Counted from the stretch's first letter, positions 1-11,638 are shown. The stretch is DNA of 64,000 nt from Allomyces arbusculus (GCA_027604705.1 JADHYV010000061.1:1-64000); one strand, 5' to 3'. Notes: generated by a model not told the origin, from the letters alone. Made by a program: numbers and translations.

Positions 1-192
1 CTGCACGCGCGCGGCGCGCACCATGTTGCCGAAATGGTCTTCGCGGTTGACCGTCAGCGGCGCGTACTTGTCGTGCAACTGCGTCACGTTCATGATCAGG
101 TCCGGGTACCCGACTTTGCGGTCGAGCGCCTTGGCCTTGCGGCGCGCCTCGGTGCACATTTCCAACAAATTGTTCAACCAGCTCACGGCCGT
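1..192 (-). CDS. M13-family (neprilysin/ECE-like) metallopeptidase, internal exon, cut by window start
   Basis: The minus strand reads an open exon that opens after a GCAAG acceptor at 193-194. It encodes a segment with GYPDLIMNVTQLHDKYAPL and a following HFGNMVRAARVQ. This matches the part of neprilysin/endothelin-converting enzymes just N-terminal to the catalytic HExxH half (Lys-rich helix, then GYPxxI, then an aromatic/Asn block). The zinc motif would lie beyond the window. M13 enzymes are usually membrane-anchored zinc endopeptidases that cut extracellular peptides. Oddly, the roughly 300 residues expected upstream are not found: the exon begins only 22 nt after the stop codon of the next minus-strand gene. 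It may therefore be spliced to that gene, be a fragment, or lie at an assembly fault. The family call is fairly sure; the gene structure is not. Confidence 0.6.
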
Positions 193-214
193 CTTGCGTC
201 AACCACGGCCAAAT

Positions 215-1885
215 TTATTCCTCATCTACCACAGAAGACTCGTCCCCAGCATTTGCAGCCGTAGTCGCGCGATGATGCCCAAACAGCCGAAACCACGCGC
301 GCGTATTTCCACTCCCACTTCCTTCGCCCACGGCGCGCACCAGAGCCGACAAATCGTCCTCTTCTTGCCCCTCGGCGATCCACCCCGTCCATTGCGCAAC
401 CTGCGCTGGGCGGAGCGACAGGTCCGATGCGCCAGCCGTGCCCATAAACGTCAGGTGCTTCTTGATGCACGTGTGTGGGAAGAGCAGGTACCGGTACGGA
501 GCAAACGCAAAATACATTTGCACGGGGAGCGCCGGGCGCGTTGCGATTCGGCCGGAACGTGAAGGTGCTGCGGCTGAGGTCGTGGTCGGGACGAGTTTTG
601 GGACGAGACCGACACGTGGTGACGCGTAGACGGGAGGAGTTGGCGGGTCAAGCCGAGGCAAAGAGGTGGAGAGTGCAGGACTGGTTGCGGCAGAATGGTT
701 GGAGGTCGAAGATGATGCGAATGCGGATGAGAAGAGAATGGTGCTTGATGGGCGCTGCCGCTTGGGCCGGGGCTCGTCGTCGGCATCAAGTGCTGCCGTT
801 TCTGCGACGCGCTTCTTGGCATTGGCAAAGTACGGCGACGTCCGTAACGTGTGCTGCTGCTCGGCCGTCGCAGCTGCCGCTGCAGACTCCGGCGGTGACC
901 CCGTGATGGCAGCAACCAGCTCGTCCACCCGGTTCCGCGGCGCCAATGCGAGCAGCGGCGCCAAGATCGGATCCGACGAGTCAAATGGGTCGGCATCGAG
1001 GTGTTGCAACAGCTCCTGCACTTCCTTGACGCGGGACACGCCGAAAATTTCGAAAATGGCGTCGACACACCGCGACGGACCGCGAATGTGCTCGCCACTC
1101 TGTGTGAGCAGACCACGGATCAGGATGCCACCCTTTTGCGTGGGCGAGATACCGAACGTCACGTCGAGCCCCTTCCGCGACCCGCCCGACGGGTGCCAGT
1201 ACCACTTGGCCGTGTCGTTGGTGATGGGCGTGCGGTGCGCAAATGGGTCCGGGTGCGCGGCCGTCGTCAGGTAGAATTCGAGCTCGGTGATGGTAAAAAA
1301 GCGGGGCGCTACGACGCGACGAAGAGGAATCAGCATCAAGGTCATGAGGACTCTTTGGGAAGCGAAACGCACTCGATGTAGCATCCTTCATCGCGACCAA
1401 GACAAAGTCGTGCATCATCGACGCGGCTGCGGTGCCAAAGACGGCGCTGAAGTCCGGATGCGGATCGATGGCCTCGCTTTGGTCGTCGGCGTAAACGACC
1501 GGATGGAGCGTGTCGCGAAACAGTTGGGCGAGCGAGGTCGGGCCAGTGTCGTCGCTTTGATCAGTCTCCGTCAAACGTGTTGGAGAAACGCATGTTGACA
1601 AACTCGAATCGGATGCTGGGCTCTCTGCACGAGTCACGATGCGTGCACTTGTCATTGTTGAAACGGTAGAGCCGGGCGGTTGGCAAAGTGCCGCGGTAAA
1701 GCACGCCGCTGTCGGACTTGATAAAGCGCGGCGCCGACTGCCTGCTGTCTTCAATTTCGCTTGGATATCGTCGAGCTGGTTGTGCCGTCCGTTTTGTTCA
1801 GTCACCACCGGAGGTTTGGTGGGCAGGTCGGACTCACTCGTTCGCCTGCAGTTGCCGTTCCGAAGCTGACGTTGCTGTTTCTCAT
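215..1885 (-). CDS. conserved protein of unknown function (HPDPF / WYWH / GGSRKGLD motifs)
   Basis: Function not recognised. I place the start at the ATG at 1885 (MRNSNVSFGTATAGER), then an intron opening with GTGAGT, then SAPRFIKSDSGVLYRGTLP, which looks strongly coding. A second intron at 1309-1372 (GTGCGT...CGTAG) joins MKDATS to PRFFTITELEFYL. Downstream are the compact motifs HPDPFAHR, WYWH, GGSRKGLDVTFG and GILIRG, which I remember from uncharacterised fungal proteins. They are followed by a low-complexity Ser/Ala/Pro region and a C-terminal block ending near FPHTCIKKHLTF. Between FSNTFDGD and QSDDTGPTSLAQLF (about 1560-1575) the frame shifts by one base with no intron of normal size, so there is either a one-base assembly error or an unrecognised splice. 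The start is separated from the CH-domain gene by 92 nt, suggesting a shared divergent promoter. Confidence 0.6.
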
Positions 1886-1977
1886 GTGTGACACGGGTAT
1901 GCGAGACGACCCGTGGGACAAGACTCCGCGTCATTCTCACTCGCGCTGATCACTCTTTTGAGATTCCAACACCCACA

Positions 1978-4499
1978 ATGCCGACCGAATCTCAAGGCAC
2001 TCCCAGCAAAGGCCAGGATGGACCCGCTGCAAACCACCAAGCGACTCTGCCGCGCGAGCTGCTCAAGTGGCTCGGGTCGCTCGACTTGACGTTTCCTGTC
2101 AAGAACCCGCGCCGGTCACTCTCCAACGGTTTCCTGGTCGCCGAGGTCCTGTACCGCTACTATCCGCGTGACGTGCCCATCCACGGCCTCGACACGGGCA
2201 CCGGCAAGCGTAGCCGCACGAGCAACTGGGGCGTGCTCGAGCGCATTTTCGCAGTATGATCTGCCACTCGTTCTTGCATGGTCGTCTCAATCATTCGGCT
2301 GAATCGTGGGCCTGTTTAGAAAAAAGGCATTCCCGTCACCAAGGACAGTATCACAAGCACGATCCAGGAGCTGCCGGGCGCCGTCGAAGAGATTCTGCAG
2401 CTTGTCTACCAGCATGTCAACCAGCGCAAGTGCGTCACTCGACTGTTTCCTCACCGGCACATCCTTGACAAAGTCCTCAATCCGTTCTCCTTTTGCGCCA
2501 GTCTCCAGTTTCAACCCGTCGCCAAGGGCGGTGATAGCACGGCGGGACCGGCGCACAACGGCACCGCGCTCGACCTCGATACGCGCACGCGGCATCGCGC
2601 TCGCGTGCCCGAAAAACCTGGATCGCATAACATTATAACGACGCCAGCCGCCGTCGAATTGCTCAGTCTCGAGGCCATCCCGCCCAGCAAAATCGCCGTG
2701 TGGGACCTGTTTGAGACCACCACGGGCATCGAGGACTGGATGCTCTTGCTGCACCAGAACCCAAACTTGTCGACCTCGGTGGTGGTGGAAAAGGTCGCTC
2801 GCAAGGTGCGCCTTTAATATCTGTTCTCAACACGCGCATCACACGCTGAATCGATGAACTGGTCGTATAGCGCATCGAGTTTGGCATTGCGTTCAAGACC
2901 GACACCAAGCAGAACGTCATTCACTTCCTCTCGTTCCTCTGGTCGGCGTTCCGGTTTGAGCCGTCGAGTCTCGCCTTTCAGCGTCCGTACTCGCTCGTGC
3001 ACTCGCGCCACCCAGCGGGCAACTCTGATTCTTGCAACACCAACGTCTAGTCGCCAAGGAGATTCTCCTGATCCTGAGCCCGATCCTCTGCTCGTCGCAG
3101 CCACAGGCGCGCGACTACATGCTGCAAGCGCTCGACTCGCTCCTCCCGCTGACGCAGCTCTCGATGCTCGAGCTCAAGCTCGGCCATTTGTCGGACGTGA
3201 TGAGCAAGTTCATGACGAGCCTCGAGCTCAACCTGCTGCATTACTTCAAGCAGCACTTGCCGACCGAAATCTACGTTTACTTTCTCGCCGGGCTGCACGA
3301 GTACCATCATACCGATTTTTGGGTCCAGGAAATGCAGTCACTCACGGCGACGCTGCTCGACACGTCAACGGCGCGGCACGTCGACCAGCCGCAGCTCGAG
3401 TGTGGTCTGCTATGTCTTGCATCGGCACTCGCACGGCGGCCATGGTGTCTGTTCACGCCCGCAACGGAGACGCTCGTGCTCGGCATGTTGCAGACGAGTG
3501 CGACGTCGGATGGGCACACGGTGTGCTTGGCTTTGATCGCGTGCGACGTGCTGGCTCTCGACATCGAATCGGCGCACGGCAATGCGCCACCGACGGGACG
3601 GTTCTGGTGCTTCCAGGCTGTAGCACGCGCGCCAGCGGTCCGCGACTCGACACTTGTCCTGGCTATATTGGACCGTCTGCTGCCGGTCGTGCCATACTAC
3701 CATGCACTTGCTGGCACGGCGATTCGTCTGCTCGCGCAGGTGCGCGAACTCGAAGTACTGATGACGTCGCACGTGGTCGTGCACCCGATCCCATTCCTGG
3801 CCCCAGTCACGATTGCGCCTCTCGCGGGCGTGTTTCGTGCTCGGCCCGATCTGGTCGATGCCCTCGCGCTGGGGCTCGCGGCCGTGGTACGTTTTTGCAG
3901 TCATTGATGATGCCAGATGAATACTTCACTCACTAATGCTCCCCTTCCAGGCCGATCAAGTACCCATTTCTAACCTTTCTCCATTGTTCCCACACCTCGT
4001 CTCGCCGCACCCCGACGTCAATGCCGCCGCCCTCGCGTCCGCGCACCCGGCGCTCCTCGCCACGGGCACCGCCGCGGCATGGTCCTACATCAAGGCGCTG
4101 GCGATGCAGGTGCACCGTGATGACACGGCGGCCACTGCAGCCTTGCCCGTCGCGTTCCCGGCGGCCCTACTTGCAACACTTGCATTCCACGTGCACCGCG
4201 CGCCAGCGACGCCGTGGCTCGCGAGTGCCGTTGCCGACGTGCTCGCGAGTGTGAGCATCGACTCGGTGTGGGGCGCAGCGTGTGCCGAGGTGGTGGCGCG
4301 GTGGCGCGAGGCTATGCCGCACGTGGATTTGGTCCGGTGGGGAGAAATGGCGGCGGCAGTCTTGGCGGGAGCTGCGATTCGTGCGGGTGAGAGAGGGACG
4401 GGAGCGGGTACGTCGCCGCGCCGGTCGACAGTGGGAGGGCCTGGAGAGCTGTGCGGACTCGGGCTGGCGGGCGAACAGGAGAGTTTGGCGCACGGGTGA
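1978..4499 (+). CDS. CH-domain (SPATA4/CLAMP-type CH_2) protein with long helical C-terminus
   Basis: Exon 1 (1978-2253) reads LLKWLGSLDLTFPVKNPRRS, then LSNGFLVAEVLYRYYP. This is the hallmark of the CH_2 (DUF1042) calponin-homology domain of SPATA4 and SPEF1/CLAMP, which bind microtubules in cilia and flagella. An intron at 2254-2319 leads to KKGIPVTKDSI and EEILQLVYQHVNQRK, completing the domain. Another intron probably starts at about 2431. Further exons follow an acceptor at 2870 (IEFGIAFKTDTKQNVIHFL) and near 3050, and the last intron is 3887-3950. The remaining roughly 500 residues are Leu-rich helices resembling HEAT/ARM repeats without a family I can name. The two parts stay in frame across the joins, but a two-gene reading is possible. 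A flagellar role is inferred from the CH_2 domain and the zoosporic host. The join near 3050 is uncertain. Confidence 0.65.
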
Positions 4500-4784
4500 C
4501 TTGGGAAGACTTCGGAAACACACAATGAGCAGGTGGATTTGATTGCCAAAGGGACAGCGCCATGAGCAAACGCTGGGGGCAGGCCACAAGCGGTCGTCAA
4601 AATGACGAACACGCTGCGAGACGCGACCAGACATGACTCTCCTCCGCGCTCTCAACTGCACCTTCTTTTGCTCGAACACGTCGACCAGGATCAACAACGG
4701 GACCACAACCCAGCAACACGCTTTGGACCAGCACGACTCGGCGCATTCGCTGCGCACTCTTTCCACCATCGCGCACAACCAACC

Positions 4785-6123
4785 ATGGCCAGCCGGGCTC
4801 GCCAAACGCCCGATCGACACGCGCTGACCATGACGACGCCGCGTTCGGCCGGCCACCCCGGACACGCCGACCCGCCACCGCTGTTCCCGTACGGGTATGG
4901 TAACGTGCACCCGGTCGCCGACGCAGAGTACCTGAAGACGTTCAACACGAGCGCGCCGCGCGACCAGGTTCGTTTCATACCTTCGGTAACGCAACTTGAC
5001 ATGACGAGACTGATCAGTGCCGTGAAGGCCTCTCCCTCACGCGCAGATTGCCGACGAGACGCTCGTGCACCTCGCGCACCCGACGCGGCCCGAGCACGCG
5101 CACACGTACCAGACGCCGTTGGTCGACCATCACGCTCGATCCGCACACGATCGGGTCTACGACACAGCACCCCCCATACCCGACCGCCTGCCAGCGGCCG
5201 CGCGCGCTTGGGACGACCCGCACGCGTCTAGGGTGGTCGGCCGCGCGCTCCCGACGCTGCGCGAATCGCGCGACTCGCCGCTCGCAAGGAGCGGGATCGT
5301 GCTCCCGCGCACGAACCCGACGTTCATGACCGAGTACCAGCGGCAGTACCGCAACTGGTGGAGCGAGTCGGCGCTGCCGCGGTTCCAAGGGCCACGCGAG
5401 CGCCGGTGGGATGAGGAGGAGGTGGTCATGACGGTCCCCCGCCGACAGCACGACGACGCCGTACAGACGGAAACAGTCAAGCTTGACGGGACGGTGCAAA
5501 CGGGCATGACCAGTGTGCGCGATGTGCCGGTGGGGACGTCTGCTGTGGTCTCCGACCGTCGCGCGGTGGATCCAGCGAGGGTGCACGACGTTGCGCGTGG
5601 GTACGACGCGCCCGCGCTCGACACGTCCCCGCCCATGGCGCCGATCGATGCGCGAATGCCGCCGCCGACATCGCGTCCGATTGCGCCCCCACCGCCACCC
5701 CGACCTGCACCGACCACCTACCCCACCCGCGTCCCCCGCCCCGCGCCACCACCTCCACCACCTCCCACGCGTCCCGCGGGCCTGACGACCGTCGAGGCCG
5801 CGCTCGTGCACGCCGGTTCCCCCCGTCCTCGGCGGCGTCGCGCCGGTACCGCTCCCGTCGCCACCGCGGCCCCCACACTCGTCCGTCGAGCGACCGAACA
5901 TAACGACGACGACCACGTGTGGTCGGTCTTGAGCGATCCGGGTGCGACGCCTATTGCCGACGTGATCGATCCGCTGTTACCGGCCGTGACGCGCAGTGAG
6001 CGGACAACCGAGTGGCTCGCGCGGCAGGGGCCGAGAAGTGCGGCGTTGCGTGCGGCGAGTCGGAACGCCTACCGCAATACGCAGGATTTGTGGGACAAAG
6101 TGTCGCGGCGGCGCGTGTTTTGA
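4785..6123 (+). CDS. proline-rich protein of about 419 aa, possible axonemal/microtubule-associated protein
   Basis: Not assigned to a family. The start at 4785 has a good context (ACCATGGCC). Exon 1 (61 codons) contains PPPLFPYGYGNVHPVADAEY. The intron at 4968-5046 (GTTCGT...GCGCAG) keeps phase 0, and exon 2 opens IADETLVHLAHPTRPEHAHT. The middle has NPTFMTEYQRQYRNWW, then a disordered Pro-rich stretch (roughly residues 230-300) with PPPPPP runs. The C-terminus has a basic helix, TEWLARQGPRSAALRAASRN. Short Tyr/Pro/Arg repeats such as TEYQRQY are typical of microtubule inner proteins and other small flagellar proteins, and the neighbour is a CH_2 gene. That role is inference only; no enzyme motif, signal peptide or membrane segment is seen. 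Confidence 0.6.
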
Positions 6124-6366
6124 AAGGAGGAAGGTGGGTTGGTGTGGGGCGAAGTAAAGCCCATGAGGGAACCCGTCGCTAGCAGGGGATCATGTTTTGG
6201 TGTTCAGCAAATCGAATCAGAAACTCGTTTTTCATTGCGTTTACATTGCTGGTTCCTCGTTACAATGGCAAGATGGACCGCCCCATCATCCCGGTCATTG
6301 ACTAGGCGCGGCAAGAGACGGAAGAGGGTCAGTCAAGTCGGCACTCGACACCAAAGCAACCCGGAA

Positions 6367-7234
6367 TTAGACGAGAACACGCACTCGCAACCCCGAGATT
6401 CCACCTGGCAGGAATGAGACGTAGTAGTAGATGAGCGCGACCGTGTGCAGAATGATGAACAGGATCGTCAGGATATAGCTGTGAATCTACGTTCGCGCGC
6501 AAACGTGCGAGGTCAGCGAACTGGTGGAGAAGGTGGCGGTATACGTGGGGAGAATGCATACCACAACGCTGCTCCACAGTCCTCCGACAAGACTTCCCAA
6601 ATACCCGAGCGTGAAAGGCCACCGCTCTGAGCTGAACACGGTCTTCATGTGGCCACCCCATCCCCTGCAATGTCGCCCCACCGCGTTAGTCGAGCTCGCA
6701 TAACCAAAAAGACGGCTCTAGATGGTGGGGGAAACGGACCGCAGGAACCCGATCGACGAAAACAGCAGCAGCGACCCAATACACGACAAGAACGCAAACT
6801 TTTGCGGGGCAACCACGACCACCGGCAGCATGAAAAACGCCTGTGCGATCGCGAAACAACCGCATCAGTTCCGTGTTTAGTCCAACTCGCTTGTCCACCA
6901 AACGTCCGTCGCGTACAATAGTGAAGAACAAAATGCCGCCGCCCGTGCAGCACGCAAACGCGACAAACCGCTGGTAAGTGGATAGTTCCGGGCACATGCG
7001 TTCCCAGCGCGACGGCGGTTCGGCGCTCCTGCTCGACATGAACCCGGACAGCAGGCCCTGTCGTGCAGTATCGCCCTCGTCGGCGTCGGGCCGCAACGAC
7101 GCGAGCCATCGCTGCGGGTTGATCTTGCCGAGCATGCCGTCGCTTGTGAGGCCGCCGGACGCCGGGGCTGGTGCGGATGCACCGCGTGACGACTGGAACG
7201 CGCGTAGGGACGACTGGAACGCCGACTCGGACAT
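6367..7234 (-). CDS. SFT2: SFT2-family Golgi/endosome transport membrane protein
   Basis: Four exons (6917-7234, 6740-6840, 6562-6664, 6367-6486) give a 213-aa protein. A soluble N-terminus, MSESAFQSSLRAFQSS to WERMCPELSTYQRFVAFACC, leads into four hydrophobic segments: CCTGGGILFFTI-AFFMLPVVVV, FAFLSCIGSLLLFSSIGFL, the SERWPFTLGYLGSLVGGLW block, and YILTILFIILHTVALIYYYV. The family signatures QKFAFLSCIGS, HMKTVFSSERWPFT and VSFLPGGISGLR are all present. Sft2 proteins are small four-span proteins that act with t-SNAREs in endosome-to-Golgi vesicle fusion. The second intron uses a GTCCGT donor, a variant seen repeatedly in this window. Length and topology match the family, and all exon phases are consistent. 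Confidence 0.95.
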
Positions 7235-7971
7235 GGTTGGTGGTTTGGGTTGGACCTGCTGGTAGACAGGTCGGTCGGTTGGCCGGCTGGCCGGGACGGA
7301 GTTTCGGGCAAGGGCGCGTCTTAGCGCCGTATCGGGTCGAGCACGATGCAGCACAGAAGCGGCGAGCGTTTGCAGACAGTTGACGTGTGCCGGTGCCCTA
7401 ATATCGCGGTGTTGAGCGTGTTACTGCAAGTGAGAGTCGCAAATCGTGAGTCGGTGTGGGACCCAGCAGTAGTGGAGAACAAGTTCCGGGCGTTCAGGGC
7501 GCTCTTTTGTTTCTATGTTTTGGGCCTGGTTTGGGCACGCCCTGTGCGCGCCGACATCATCCTGTCGCCCCTTGTTTTGGTTCCCAACGCCGACGGCGAG
7601 CACGATCAACGGTTCCGCATTTCTTTTGTCAATGTTATGGTCGGGCCGGGGCACGGGAGCCCGCGCGTCCTGAGCTGCCGGGAGCCGGAGCAGAAAGGCC
7701 ATCGTGCGCAAAGCAACAAGCGTATTTCCGACGCGGTGGGGCTGAATGTAAGAAGACGTAAAGAGAGAAGAAAAACAACAATTACGGCTACGTAAAAGAG
7801 GTGGGAATGGGGAGCGAGAGCGCGAGTCGGAAACGCCGGCAACGAGCACGCGGGCCACGGCAACAGCAGCACAAAGCGACCCATCACCACGACCGCAGCG
7901 GACCCGTGCGGCGCGCCCGGCGCCGCTCACTCATCACTACACAATGCCGGCATGCACGGACAGGTGCAGAC
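7235..7971. other. intergenic, SFT2 to COX5A
   Basis: Upstream of SFT2 and downstream of COX5A, both on the minus strand. Frames on both strands are open but have no protein-like pattern. I see no RNA gene or repeat. Confidence 0.6.
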
Positions 7972-8708
7972 TTACAGGCCGAGTTCCTCGCGCGTCTCGA
8001 TGCCGAGCTCCTCGCGAATCGGCTTGAGCGCCGTCAGGTACTCCTGGTAGTGCTTGTCGGCCGGCACCTTCTGCTTGATGCCCTCAAAGACGCGCACGGC
8101 CGTCGGGTAATCGTTGACGCGGCGGCACGCGCGCAGCGCCGCCTCGCAAATGTCGGTCGAAGGCACGAGATCGTACGAGAAGGCGTTGTTCAGGCCGCGC
8201 TGCACCTCAAACAGGTCCTCGGCCTGCTCGAAGAAGGCGACATACTTCTTGGTGAAGTCGTCGAACGACAGGTCCTCGTCCGAGTGCGACGAGTACGCGC
8301 GGACTAGATATAGAGACGTAGGGCGGGTCAGCAACCAGGACATGGGAGATTCCCCCGGGCCAAAACTGAGCGACGGCCGTGGGCGAGGAGGAACAGCGGG
8401 TTGCGGAGCCCGTGTCGTTGAGAATATAGCGTGATTGGCAGCGTTGCGGGGTCGTTGGCGCTGTGTTTGGTACTCCACAACGTGTCAACGATGGATGACG
8501 AGCTAACCAGGCGCACTTGCACCACAATGCTGCCAATCGTCCGCAAATTCCGATGAAGCCCTCCCCCACGGCGCGGCCGTCGTTGTTCTGGCGGAGCGAG
8601 TGGGTCCCGGGGTCGGTGGGCGCACGTACCCGACGAGGCCAGGGCCGGGCGGGCGGCGGCAGCGACGAGCTGGGTCGAACGGGCAACGGTGCGCGCGACG
8701 GCGAACAT
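7972..8708 (-). CDS. COX5A: cytochrome c oxidase subunit Va (yeast Cox6), mitochondrial
   Basis: Exon 1 (8630-8708) encodes MFAVARTVARSTQLVAAAAR, an Arg/Ala-rich mitochondrial presequence. Exon 2 (7972-8303) encodes the mature protein: SFDDFTKKYVAFFEQAEDLF, RGLNNAFSYDLVPSTDICEA, ALRACRRVNDYPTAVRVFEG and ELGIETREELGL. These match COX5A/Cox6, the matrix-facing helical subunit of respiratory complex IV. The two exons join in phase and give 136 aa, the usual length for the precursor. The single intron (8304-8629, 326 nt) is several times longer than most introns here and could hold a regulatory element, although I see none. Identification is secure. Confidence 0.95.
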
Positions 8709-9606
8709 GGCGGCAAGTGACGGGCGAGGAAACGTTGGCGAAGGGAGGAGTACGCGCGCTGCTGTCGGCAGGACCAGAACCAGATGCAAACGATGGGATG
8801 GCTCGTTGGTGGTGAAGCACGTTTGCTCAGTTTCCAGTGTTGTTCTCTTGTTGGCTGGGCGACACAACACCGGCTCTGATGTGCTTTCCAGCTGGGAAAA
8901 ATCATTTGTGCGTTTTTGCGTGATGAAAACTTTATGGGTGCGGCCGACACGTGAACACCCGAGGAGCGTGACGGGTGCAGCACGTGATGCCGGCAACAAG
9001 ACGCAGCGGCGAGGCGGCAACCTACAGGCTCCGGGTTCGATCTCCGCTGTGAGCAGGTCGCAGCTTCCCAGAACAAAGCTGACGCCAATGCCAGCCTGTC
9101 GGCCGCGAGCACTGAGCGCTGCTGCTCACGAGGCGTCGGCCCAGAATTTGCGACGGCGGGCTCATTGGTCCTCTCCAGCGCACGGCCTTTGCAGCATCGC
9201 ATCGCTGCCCATCATCCACTCCCACTCGCGACCTTTCGCGCGGTCGTCTCCGGCGTGGATGATCTTTTGCTCGCCTGCAAATGATTTTGACGGCTGAAGC
9301 GCTCCTGAAGCTCCTCCTGCTCACGTCCCTTCTCGTCAAAAAAGAATGATTGATTCTTTGTCTACATTGGTCTATTTCATGACAACACCACCGTGGCAAA
9401 AAACAGATGGACATGAGCGGTGGCGCTCTACATTTCCGCAGCCCCCGCTCATTGCCAATGGCAATGAATGAATACACACAAAGGCCCCTGCCCCCACCGC
9501 GTAGGCATCAATCGGGCCTTGCTTGGTTGGTCTCGCGACGGTCTTGTTGCAGGCGCACGCGCCAGTTCTAAAGCGTGAGCGACGACCTTGATTCTTGCGA
9601 GCTGCT
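8709..9606. other. intergenic, upstream of COX5A
   Basis: No convincing gene. The sequence is less GC-rich than coding DNA. It contains one tRNA-like B-box sequence (9029-9043) that lacks the rest of a tRNA. Confidence 0.6.
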
Positions 9607-10157
9607 TCAGACGATGGCCGGTGCCGGGCTCGCCCACGCATCAGCATTGGCCAACCGGGGACTTGTGCACGCGGCGGCACTGCACGCGTCCATGGACCCA
9701 CGACGCAGCGACGCAAATGAGGCGCGGTGGTGCAGTGCGGCCGCACGGCGTGTCGGCGACGCCGGTGGCGGCTGCAGCGCGAGGTCGGCCATCAGCTGCA
9801 CGGGCGACGACGGGCGCGAATGGTAATCGGCCGCGAGTTTCTTGGTGACCAGGAGCAGGGGCGCGGGCGACGACGGGCGCGAAGGGGTGCGCGATGCCAT
9901 GGGCGCGCGGTACGCGGCGGGCACAATCGCTGACAGGCACGGCGGATCGGCAATGTCGGCGCCGACCGACGACGTGGGGTGGGCCGGCAGCGCGAGGCCG
10001 AGTTGCGCGAGCAGGGCCGAGTGCTCGGTGCTGCCGTGCTCCATGGAGACGGCGCCGCGGCGACGTGCGAGCGCGGCCGGCGGGAAGTCGGCGGGCAGGT
10101 CGACGAGGAGCATAGCGAGCTCGCGGCGGGGTGCAGAGTAGGCGGTGGCGACCATGA
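9607..10157 (-). CDS. small Ser/Pro/Ala-rich protein of unknown function (183 aa)
   Basis: A single-exon reading frame from an ATG at 10157 begins MVATAYSAPRRELAMLLVDL. It continues with DFPPAALARRRGAVSMEHGS and several SRPSSPAPLLL / SRPSSPVQLMA repeats, then ASFASLRRGSMDACS. The frame stays open upstream to 11193, but that part looks non-coding, so I chose this ATG. A TATA-like TACATATATCGC lies about 140 nt upstream on the minus strand. The Ser-Pro and RxxS sites suggest a disordered phosphoprotein; there is no membrane segment, signal peptide or known domain. It is moderately likely to be real. Confidence 0.45.
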
Positions 10158-10295
10158 TGGTGACGATGGTTTGTGTTCTTGAGGGGTATGCGTTCGCTCG
10201 CGGCGGCGGCGAGATTATGGACGACGAGCGAGAGAGAAGTGGGAGCGCCGAAGGCCAGTTGGGTTGCTGGACTCGACGACGACGGGGGAAGTCGG

Positions 10296-10307
10296 CGATA
10301 TATGTAG
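10296..10307 (-). promoter_or_regulatory. TATA-like element upstream of the 9607-10157 gene
   Basis: The minus strand reads TACATATATCGC about 140 nt before the proposed start codon in otherwise GC-rich DNA. The call rests on position and composition only. Confidence 0.3.
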
Positions 10308-11638
10308 CACTGACCCGGGCGTGCTGACGGTACCTGCGTGATGGGAGCATCTTGACCCGGCCTTGGCACACCGCCTCCCCGCACGGAAGAGCAACCTTTT
10401 CCGCCCGTGCAGCTGCGGCCCGGCGCGCCACGCAGGTGTCGTAATCGAACTTTTGACGTGGCCCGCGTCGTCGTGGCAGCATCCCGCTGCGCGGGCCCCG
10501 TGGCTGGGCGGTGGTTCGCGTTGCCGACGTGGCATTCGCCACGTTCTCGAGGCTTCCCTCCTGGTCGGCCACCACCGTCGACGGCAACATGGTCATGGCG
10601 CATACGTTGTCGCCGTGTCCGCAAACTGCCGTCATCATTTCTTTTTTACCGCGGCCAGGTTTGGCCACGATGACAAAAGAGCATGCGCGTGTTCTTTCGG
10701 CGGCGAGGCCAAAAACCCCAGGCAGGGCAACGAGACGCCACCTCATCAACCCGACCCCGTCACCAACACTAAACTCGTTGCGGACGCGACGCGCCTGCGG
10801 GACACGGTTGCGCGCCGGCTCACCAGGACTGTCCACCAGATTGCTGTACGGTCCTGTGAGCAGTTCGGACGTGGACAGCTCGGTGGTTGCCTGGGCGGAG
10901 CACATGGTCGAACCCGTGGATGCGTTCATTCCGCCCAATTTCAACTCATCGTCGCGCTTGATGTCGTCGTGCTCAACGCAGAACTTGGACGGCGCACTTT
11001 CATCTTCGGTGGGCACACAGTTCAGGTGCACCGCGCCGGCCCAACATGAAAAAACCTGGCCGGTTCGACGTCCTCCACGCCTTTCCGAGTCAGAATGAAC
11101 CGCGCACGGGCCGGTGGGCGCGTATGATCGACAACCGGCACTTCCCCGGCCTCGCGGAACCGAACCGCAACGCGTTTTGTTCTCGCCGTACAAACTTGCG
11201 GACGACGGGCAGGACAGTGTCTTGCATTGATTGCGGAAGCGGTTTGCCGTGCATGTTCGTGATCGCGGGACAAAACGCTGACATCAACCAGAAAGCATAT
11301 CCGCGGCAAAGTTTGTTCGTCGAGTGGGGCGGAGCGCGTCCGTTGGACAAGACGTCCGGATGGGCCCCGCAACGAGACGATGGTGAAGCTCCGCCTTGGC
11401 CCTCAAATCGGCGTCACGAAGCATAATGCGCTTGGTCATGCCACGCCATTCTTGCCCCTGCCACGTTGGGCGACCCAGCAGGGCCGGAGACGTTTCTGGA
11501 AGGAAATCTGTGCCAGTGGTGTCGTGGTAGGACTGGAGGTTACAATTTCATTAACTGCACCTGATCTGCTCAAGCCGGCCATGCTGCAGCCCGGCCGCGG
11601 CGAAACGACACAGAGAAGAATGCATCAAGACCAAAAAT

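Noticed and set aside
9029-9043. GGGTTCGATCTCC, a tRNA B-box-like sequence
   Set aside because: No matching A box about 50 nt upstream and no acceptor or anticodon stems could be drawn on either strand.
10158-11193. N-terminal extension of the small Ser/Pro-rich protein (open frame to 11193)
   Set aside because: Composition is not protein-like and the TATA-like element and ATG favour the short form.
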